Below, in pieces: positions 56,827 to 64,000 of a DNA stretch of 64,000 bases. Each line of letters starts with the position of its first letter. Position 1 is the stretch's first letter. Source of the DNA: Clitoria ternatea (taxonomy: Eukaryota; Streptophyta; Magnoliopsida; Fabales; Fabaceae); NCBI GenBank assembly GCA_037962975.1, contig CM075671.1:39828501-39892500 (forward strand). Direction: 5' to 3'. Under the pieces are notes generated by a model. The model was given only the letters and a program-made list of their open reading frames with translations. It was not told where the DNA came from and ran no database searches. Made by a program: the position numbers and the translations under genes.

Positions 56827-59451
56827 CTCTCATAACCTGAAAGACCAAAATCACATTCCATGAGTGCAATAGTTAATATATTCAAAAGGTTAATTATGCT
56901 ATAAAAATAAGGCAAGGAAACTAAAAACAAGCTTTGAATGCATGTAACCAAGTTTCCTTTGTTCTCTCAGGTAAAAAAGGTTTTCTCTAAGCCAAAGAGT
57001 ATTTAGCGCCCCCTCTTTAGACAGCAACATAATTAAAGTACAACTTTGGGACTTACTCTAGACAAATTTCATCAGTAGGTAGGGTAAGTTTGATTTTTAT
57101 TTTTATATTCAGTTTACATGTTTCCATTAATCAGTTATCATTTTCAACAATCTACAGTAAAAAAATAAAGTCAAATGTTTTTTTTTTTATCACATTTGAA
57201 AGTAAATAAACATAATAAAGGTCCAACTTATTGACTAACTTGAGGGAAAATTTCAGCCACGGTAACAACTATTATCTTCTAGTAATTTCCTCACCAGATT
57301 ATAGGCACTTGTAGAAGCCGTGACTCCACGAGAGGTCAAATAAATTAACACCAGTAGAGAAATATGGGTTCATGTACATGCTGATATACATGCAGTAGTG
57401 CTACATAGTGACTAGGAAGCTGTAGCAGAATGAAAATTGCATTCATTCTGTTTATGTTAGTTAGTTATCTCTTTTCATATATAAATACACGCCTTACTTA
57501 TACACAAGTTACCATCGTTGGCAGGCAGGGGATATAAGGTTGGCATGGTGATGGAAAGAAGAGAAAAGAAGAGATGGTAGGTTCAAATCACTTCTAACAG
57601 AAGCTAACAACTAACATTTCCCGATAAAAAAAAAAAAAAACACACAACCATCCTTGGCACCTTGCCTATTTCTACCACTCCCACCATCTCAAATTACTAA
57701 GATTTTTTTTTCTTTTTTTAAAAGAGTAGGACTATTCTTAAAGTAGTAGCCAAAGATTAATCTCCTCAAGGTGTAGACACCAAAGAAAAAATTGTTACTT
57801 TCAGCAAAAATTTTCTGTACACGAAACAGAATTTGAAAAGAACTCAACTATCTACCAATTTACCAATGACAATGTACACGCGTCACTCTGCAATCATCAT
57901 AATTATCAATAAATTTTAACCTCCCCAGTGCCGAAAGAAACCCTGGGCTAAGGATTCTGTATTATAAAAGGAGATAAAATGGAAATGCAAAGACAAAACA
58001 AATGAGTGAAAAGAAAAGAGGCGAGTGGAATCGTGCTTATACAGAGAGAGAACGAAGATGAAGAGGCAAACCAGCTTGAATTTTGTAAATTTGCAGTCAT
58101 CGGGCTCTGAGCGGCAAACGTTACATTGCCAAGCCAAAGAAGGAACCATTTTTCATTTTTAAGAATTAAAAAATTAAAAAAATGTTCTTTGATTTGATAT
58201 AGTTGCTTTTTTATTTTTAAAAATTAGAAATATGTTTTAAAAGATTAAAAGCTATATTAAGTATTACTGGTTATTAGTTATTTAAAAAATTTAAAATGTC
58301 TTTTTTATACTAATAAAATAAAAATGTTTTGATTTTGATACTTATAAAATACTTTTTTTACATTTGTAGTTTTATTGAATATTTTCATCTTAGCCTTTAC
58401 TTTTAATTCATTAATTAAAAACTATATTTTAATTTGATAAAATCACGTGTTAATAAATATTTAGATATTTTATAACCATTTAAACAAGCAAACATATAAT
58501 GTAATTAAAATATTCAACAACTAACAAATTCAAGTTTAAAATAAGTATCAAAACTAAAAAAAAAAAAACTTATAAGGACAAAAAGTATATTTAAGCCTTA
58601 AAAGTAGCATCTAATAGAAGAGAAGATATGATTGAGTGAAACATGCTCATCTCTAATCTTTGAGAGTTTAAACTTCACTATGTATGAAGGAACTTTAAAA
58701 CTTGTAAAATCTTTTAAATATTAAATTAAGTTTTCTTAATATTTAAATATTTTTTTGGTATTATTCATTGAATGAATATGGGCTTTGTTTGTTATAGATG
58801 TAATTAAATTCCTATTTATTTTATTTTTAAAATATATTTTTAGAATAAATTGATTAAAGATTTTTTAAGTTTTAAAATATTTCTAATAATCATATTATTA
58901 AAAAATAAAACAATTTAAAAAATGAATTTATAAATTAAGTTGTAGAAATATAAAATCAAAATAAAACACCATATAGTTTCTTGCTATATGGATAATCATA
59001 TAGCAAGAAACTTATATTACCATATAATAAATTGCCATTCTTTCATTTATTTGGTATATTTTATGTGATTTTTTGTAAGAATGTTGTACTTTATTGCTAT
59101 AAAGGCTTGGTACAAGTTTCTTTTTGTCAAAAATAGCCTTATAGCCCAACTTAGAGAAAAAAGGACGAAAATGGACCAAAAAATTCAAAAACGGATGAGC
59201 TAAACGAGCTAAGGAACAAAGTTGAACACAGTTCATGTTTGGATAAACATGAATATGTACAATTTGGAGAATTTAGTGTGCTAAGTTAAATAGGCACGTG
59301 TTATGTGAACATGAGTCATGTTCGAGCGTATTATACTTAGCTCATTATGTTTTTTAGGGTGTTACATTCTGAATTAGCCCTAAAAAGGCACAACATGGGA
59401 AAAAAAGAATACTACAATAGAGAATAGACAGAGGAAAGTATGAGACCTAGG
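56827..59451. other. Upstream region of the PPR gene and AT-rich spacer
   Basis: No further gene is recognised. A 77-codon minus frame at 57916-58149 could lie in the 5' leader or promoter of the PPR gene but has no family features. A perfect 16-bp inverted repeat lies at 58975-59012. A TAGGGTGTTACA at 59355-59366 looks like an LTR terminus (minus strand), but no partner end or duplication was found. Confidence 0.55.
58975..59012. repeat. Perfect 16-bp inverted repeat, 6-base loop
   Basis: AGTTTCTTGCTATATG, loop GATAAT, then CATATAGCAAGAAACT. It stands alone in AT-rich DNA. Pairing stops immediately outside the arms. Confidence 0.95.
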
Positions 59452-59823
59452 TTAGATGTAACGCCCTGGAGTCAACTTGCAAATCCCAAGATAATTACCG
59501 TCACCATATAAAATCTCACAGATAACTTATTTTTCACCTGGTAATTATCAAGAGATTTACAACCTGATTCTAGAGGTTACTAATACAATATTAGAGTGCA
59601 CAACCTTTTCATAATTGACTTCTTATTATTATACATAACATTAGAGTTTTATACATATTATATTTTACAACAGGCACCTAGATCTTATAAAATATAAAGA
59701 TGTAAAGTACCAAAACATAACATATACATAATACAGCAATAGTAGTCACGCAAGCAAGCATCATCATCAAAAGCCTTCATAATTCATCCATATTCAGCAA
59801 CATCCACTTTGTCACATGTCTTC

Positions 59824-60860
59824 TGTAACATCCTGATTGCATATTACTGGGCAATTAGAGTCATTGCTGATTGGCTAAAAGTGGCTTGGAAAGTTACGCA
59901 TGTGCCCTCTGGGCAGGTATAAGTGAATTGGTCTTTCTCTCACTCCTTCATTTTACGCTGAGTTGGGAAAAAGAGACGAGAATGGAGCATTTCTCCTTCG
60001 TGCATGCAGAAGCACTGTCTCTGCTTCCTCTTCGTCTTCTTCCCCTTCTTCTTCTTCTTCTTCCACTCGAAAGCTGATTAGAATCTCGAGTGGGGAGAGT
60101 CTGCAGCGTGGGGTGCCTCGGAGATGTGGAAATAGTCCACTGTTAGCGAGGCGGAGCTGCTCGTGGGAGAGGATAGCTTTTGGTTCCTCCACAGCGGAGT
60201 ACAGAGTTTAACGACTGGACTTGAAGGTCGTTTGGCTGAGGAAGAGTGACCGAAGGGCGATCGGTCAGCGTTGAAAGCTCGAGGAGCTTCTGGAATCTTC
60301 ATTCCAGGTAGGGGGCTGATTTACATCTCAAATGCATGGTTTATGGACGGGTTCCGGGTGAAATTGCTTTACTGTGTTGTGTTATACTTGAAATGTGTTG
60401 ATTGATGTGTTGTGGTTGAGTAACACTTTATGAAACGCCCGGATTTGTGATAGCTATAAGTTGTGTAGTGTATGTTGATTTCCGTCCATGAGATGCATTT
60501 TGATAATCATGAGAATGCTGTGCGAATACTGATTGCATGTGCTGTGAAATAGTTGGGTCTATTTTATACTAAAATGCATGTTGCGGAAATTGTGTATGCC
60601 GAGTGCTTATAGCGTGAAACGCCCACTATATGATATTGAGAATAATGTGAATTAGCCCTGAGTGAATTGAATAATTCTGATCGGATGATGTTGTGTGAAT
60701 ATTCATATTGAATGGCAGTGCATGTTATTGTTGATTGCGATATGTAATTGAATAATTGAAAATTTGAGGATTAATCCGAGTCAATAACTGTCATTTAATA
60801 TGTAAAATGCTCACCCCTACTATGGCTATATTTTCAGTAAATGTAGGTCGGGATGTTTCA
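59824..60860 (+). mobile_element. Solo LTR nested in the rearranged LTR
   Basis: This 1037-bp LTR starts TGTAACATCCTGATTGC, ends TCGGGATGTTTCA and has TCTTC at 59819-59823 and 60861-60865. Open frames at 59871-60302 on both strands come from a CTT/GAA-rich stretch (TTCTTCTTCTTCTTCCAC and neighbours) and are not genes. A donor-like CCAGGTAGGGG lies at 60304. Confidence 0.88.
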
Positions 60861-61138
60861 TCTTCCTGGTTAACCACTAAAAGGTTGCCACAAGTAACAG
60901 AAAGAGTGAGATAAAATATCAAATAAATAGAAATTAGATTAGAACATACACAATCACAAGTATGATGTTATGCAATATGGATGCCAAACACGTATTTTGT
61001 ATTATATTTATATTAATATTCCATTCTCTATATGAATGAAAATGCATGATGGATCCATTCTGGTGGGAACATCTGCAGTGATTTTTCAACAATAATATTT
61101 TTTACGGATATCCAATCGATACCGCACCCCATAATGCA

Positions 61139-62331
61139 ACACCAACATCGGATAACAATGCAATCATATCAATAACAAGTGTTGCGGGACCCCCCTTAAG
61201 GACACACTGCTTAGCCCTTAAGACGGCCGTGGTATAAAACCACCGCAGAGGTCTGTTGCTCAACAGAGCGCGTTCCCCCACCGGGAACCCCCTCAAAGAA
61301 CCCTCCTGCAGATTATTTGAACGGCCAATGCATATGATGCGTGAATGCAGTAAATTTATATCATTAAAGTTATTCATAATTTAACAATAAGAATTTATGG
61401 TAAAATTCAAGAAGATACGATATTTCATCATATTTACAAGTATAATCCATATATGAAGACAGCACTTTGTTTCCTTCTGTTTTTGCTGTTTTAATGATTT
61501 CAAGTGCAAATTAAATATGCCAATTGGTTCCAAATCACCATACAACATTAGAAACATATCATATATCATATTCTAAACTATTTGGCATCAATTTCACAAT
61601 TTAATTCAAATTAAATTAAAATCTAGCTAAATGAGTTTCCAAACAATTAAGCAAGAAATTCTAACTTAATTTCTATGTATTTAATATCCTATCTCCTCTT
61701 TCTTACCTCAATTGAAGATCCCTAAGCTTTCCTTATGCTAAACTCCCTTGTATTTCCTTAAATCTTCAAGTTTGTGTAGTTTCTTCTTATGCAAAATTAA
61801 AGAGTTTGAGTATGGCAAATGAAGGTTTTGAAAGCTTGAAGAGGGAGATGAAAGGTTGTGGAATTGTTAATGTTTTTGGTTTTGAAGAAATTTGGAAGGT
61901 TGGAGCCTTATTTATAGGCTTCCAATGGCGGTTACTGTAGCACATCACTGTAGCAGATGCTGTAGCAAATCACTGTAGCAAATCAAAGTGACATGAGGCG
62001 GTGCGAAGGAGGAAGAATTCTCGTGAAGTTACTACGCAAGATTTATCATGTGACAGATACTGTAGTAATTTACTGTAGCAGGTACTGTAGTAAATTACTG
62101 TGGCATTTTACTGTAGCAGATTACTATGGAAGATTTTTATTTTATTTATTATTTTATTTTATTCTACATTCCATTTTTGTTTTATTTTATTTTAAGTCAG
62201 ACTAAAAATATCCTTATATTCAAAATTCAATTTCCTATTTTCTAGGATTCATTTCTTATTTTTCTGAGAAATTTTAATTTTTTTCACTGTTTAATTACCG
62301 CTTCAAATTTAATTAAAATTGGGCTGTTACA
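61139..62331. repeat. Direct repeat copy A (1.19 kb)
   Basis: Starts ACACCAACATCGGATAAC and ends GGGCTGTTACA. It matches 62538-63691 over its length with scattered substitutions and a difference in the number of 13-bp ACTGTAGCA units. Confidence 0.9.
61934..62131. repeat. 13-bp ACTGTAGCA repeats
   Basis: ACTGTAGCA-type units start at 61934, 61947, 61959 and 61972 (steps 13, 12, 13), then at 62059, 62072, 62084, 62097, 62110 and 62123 (steps 13, 12, 13, 13, 13). Related units occur in copy B (63330-63485) and, inverted, at 62345-62535. Confidence 0.9.
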
Positions 62332-62537
62332 CTAATAAAATAAAAATCTTCCACAGTAATCTGCTACAGTAAAAGGCTACAGTAAAATACTATAGTAATT
62401 TGCTACAGTAAATTGCTACAGTATCTGTCACATGAAAAATCTTGCAACTTCACGAGAATTCTTCCTCCTTCGTACCGCCTCATGTCATTTCGATTTGCTA
62501 CAGTGATTTGCTACAGTATCTACTATAGTGATTTGCT
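62332..62537. repeat. Inverted copy of 61930-62160
   Basis: The sequence AATAAAATAAAAATCTTCCA, then GTAATCTGCTACAGTAAAA, and further CATGAAAAATCTTGC, CACGAGAATTCTTCCTCC and CCGCCTCATGTCATTTCG is the complement of 61930-62160 read backwards, with a few changes. Arms are about 200 bp with about 170 bp between them. Confidence 0.88.
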
Positions 62538-63691
62538 ACACCAACATCGAATAACAATACAATCATATCAATAACAAGTGTTGCGGGACCCCCCTTAAGG
62601 ACACACTGCTTAGCCCTTAAGACGGTCGTGGTATAAAACCACCGCAGAGGTATGTTGCTCAACAGAGCGCGTTCCCCCACCGGGATCCCCCTCAAAGAAC
62701 CCCCTGTGGATTCTTTGAACGGCCAATGCATATGATGCATGAATGCAGTAAATTTATATCATTAAAGTTATTCATAATTTAACAATAAGAATTTATGGTA
62801 AAATTCAAGAAGATACGATATTTCATCATATTTACAAGTATAATCCATATATGAAGACAACACTCTGTTTCCTTCTGTTTTTGCTATTTTAATGATTTCA
62901 AGTGCAAATTAAATATGCCAATTGGTTCCAAATCACCATACAACATTAGAAACATATCATATATCATATTTCAAACTATTAGCATCAATTTTACAATTTA
63001 ATTCAAATTAAATTAAAATCTAGCTAAATGAGTTTCCAAACAATTAAGTAAACAATTCTAACTTAATTTCTATGTATTTAATATCCTATCTCCTCTTTCT
63101 TACCTCAATTGAAGATCCCTAAGCTTTCCTTATGCTAAACTCCCTTGTATTTCCTCAAATCTTCAAGTTTGTGTAGTTTCTTCTTATGCAAAATTAAAGA
63201 GTTTGAGTATGGCAAATGAAGGTTTTGAAAGCTTGAAGAGGGAGATGAAAGGTTGTGGAATTGGTAATGTTTTTGGTTTTGAAGAAATTTGGAAGGTTGG
63301 ACCTTATTTATAGGCTTCCAATGGCGGTTACTGTAGCAAATCACTGTAGCAAATCAAAGTGACATGAGGCGGTGCGAAGGAGGAAGAATTCTCGTGAAGT
63401 TACTATGCAAGATTTTTCATGTGTCAGATACTGTAGCAATTTACTGTAGCAAATTACTGTGGCATTTTACTGTAGCAGATTACTGTGAAAGATTTTTATT
63501 TTATTTATTATTTTATTTTATTCTACGTTCCATTTTTGTTTAATTTCGTTTTAAGTCAAACTAAAAATATCCTTATATTCAAAATTCAATTTCCTATTTT
63601 CTAGGATTCATTTCTTATTTTTCTGAGAAATTTTAATTTTTTTCACTGTTTAATTACCGCTTCAAATTTAATTAAAAATTGGGCTGTTACA
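62538..63691. repeat. Direct repeat copy B (1.15 kb)
   Basis: Starts ACACCAACATCGAATAAC and ends GGGCTGTTACA. It is the partner of 61139-62331 and its right end is the outer end of the element. Confidence 0.9.
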
Positions 63692-63696
63692 TTAGA

Positions 63697-64000
63697 TGCG
63701 ATCGACACCCCTTCCACCATTTTCTTCCTGGTCTCGGGTAGAATCTTTCTCTAGGTCATGGGGAATTAAGGAATGGAAAGATCTTCATGATCGTGAAAAG
63801 TCACTTTCATGTTAGTTGTGTATTCGAGATAATTTTCTATCTTTGTTGATGAAGTGGATTTTATGTTTACTTTTGTTTATCTATGATCGTGAGTAGTTAG
63901 GTTCCTTAGCCTTAGAGACTGAAATAGATCTCTTTGATGTAACCTGATACCTACCTAGATTCTCATGGATCATATTGGACATGACGCTAGCACAACCACT
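63697..64000. other. Flank with no recognised feature
   Basis: Together with the sequence left of 59452 this is the uninterrupted target of the rearranged LTR. No gene or repeat is recognised in the 304 bases present. Confidence 0.6.

Larger units (their letters stand above)
59457..63691 (-). mobile_element. Rearranged LTR-type element with internal direct and inverted copies
   Basis: The outer ends are TGTAACGCCCTGG and GGGCTGTTACA, flanked by TTAGA at 59452-59456 and 63692-63696. Minus orientation is favoured because TATAAATA boxes lie at 61909-61916 and 63305-63312 on that strand. The right end repeats: 61139-62331 and 62538-63691 are near-identical direct copies, each ending GGGCTGTTACA. 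Between them 62332-62537 is an inverted copy of about 61930-62160. A solo LTR is nested at 59824-60860. There is no coding frame of note. A stretch of GC-rich sequence near 61186-61310 (CGGGACCCCCCTTAAGGACA, GTGGTATAAAACCACCGC) is present in both direct copies. Confidence 0.78.

Noticed and set aside
57916..58149. 77-codon minus-strand frame upstream of the PPR gene
   Set aside because: It might be leader sequence, but the peptide is Phe/Ser-rich without motifs and there is no splice evidence joining it to the PPR frame.
59355..59366. TAGGGTGTTACA as the end of another LTR
   Set aside because: No matching start or 5-bp duplication was found within reach, so no element is called.
59871..60302. 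Overlapping frames on both strands near 60 kb
   Set aside because: Ser/Glu runs come from a CTTCTT tract within the solo LTR 59824-60860. Neither strand has a recognisable protein.

Overview
This is plant nuclear DNA, AT-rich and dominated by retrotransposons. The evidence is a P-class pentatricopeptide-repeat gene of land-plant type, Ty1/copia and Ty3/gypsy elements with plant-type tRNA primer sites, a plant Helitron, and TATAAATA promoters inside LTRs. The style of the repeats (AATCGATT and TCGCTCAAGCGA palindrome families in long LTRs) suggests a legume, perhaps a Phaseoleae relative. That is recollection rather than proof. I saw no tRNA, rRNA, CRISPR or bacterial-type operon.

Layout. (1) 1-27301 is one Athila-like Ty3/gypsy element on the minus strand: LTR 25773-27301, a primer site at 25747-25765, then gag, protease, reverse transcriptase and RNase H running off the left edge. 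Three insertions break it. A 5.0-kb long-LTR element lies at 718-5720 (target duplication CATCT). A copia solo LTR lies at 7779-9617 (GTTTC, one copy mutated). A long minus-strand insertion at 9815-24675 has itself been hit by a young 8.3-kb gag-only copia element, 14100-22446 (AGAGT). (2) About 27890-40129 is a decayed Helitron on the plus strand, with RPA-like, Rep and Pif1-type helicase remnants and a 3' hairpin followed by CTAG. It is interrupted by a solo LTR (31031-32461, GTATC) and a minus-strand long LTR (34860-38674, AAATA). (3) 41035-44672 (minus; left end uncertain) and 46539-49598 (plus, GTTAA) are two more long LTR-type elements. (4) 49604-59451 is the only genic island: a small conserved gene of unknown function (51135-51395) and an intact PPR gene (54817-56826), both on the minus strand. 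(5) 59457-63691 is a rearranged LTR (TTAGA) with direct and inverted internal copies and a nested solo LTR, 59824-60860 (TCTTC).

The most unusual signal is a spacing rule. Short palindromes in several LTRs are arranged in pairs about 21 bp apart, with successive pairs about 50-51 bp apart. That is close to two and five DNA turns, so the sites fall on one face of the helix. The same spacing occurs with different palindrome cores: GAATCGATTC in a copia LTR and in an unrelated long LTR, TAATCGATTA in the homologous slot of another long LTR, and TCGCTCAAGCGA in a fourth. Steps of 20 and 50 break reading frame but keep helical phase, which argues against a coding explanation. I read these positions directly; the proposed function (cooperative same-face binding by a host factor) is inference.

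The two host genes do not obviously work together. All other coding sequence belongs to mobile elements, and only the copia gag is an intact open frame.
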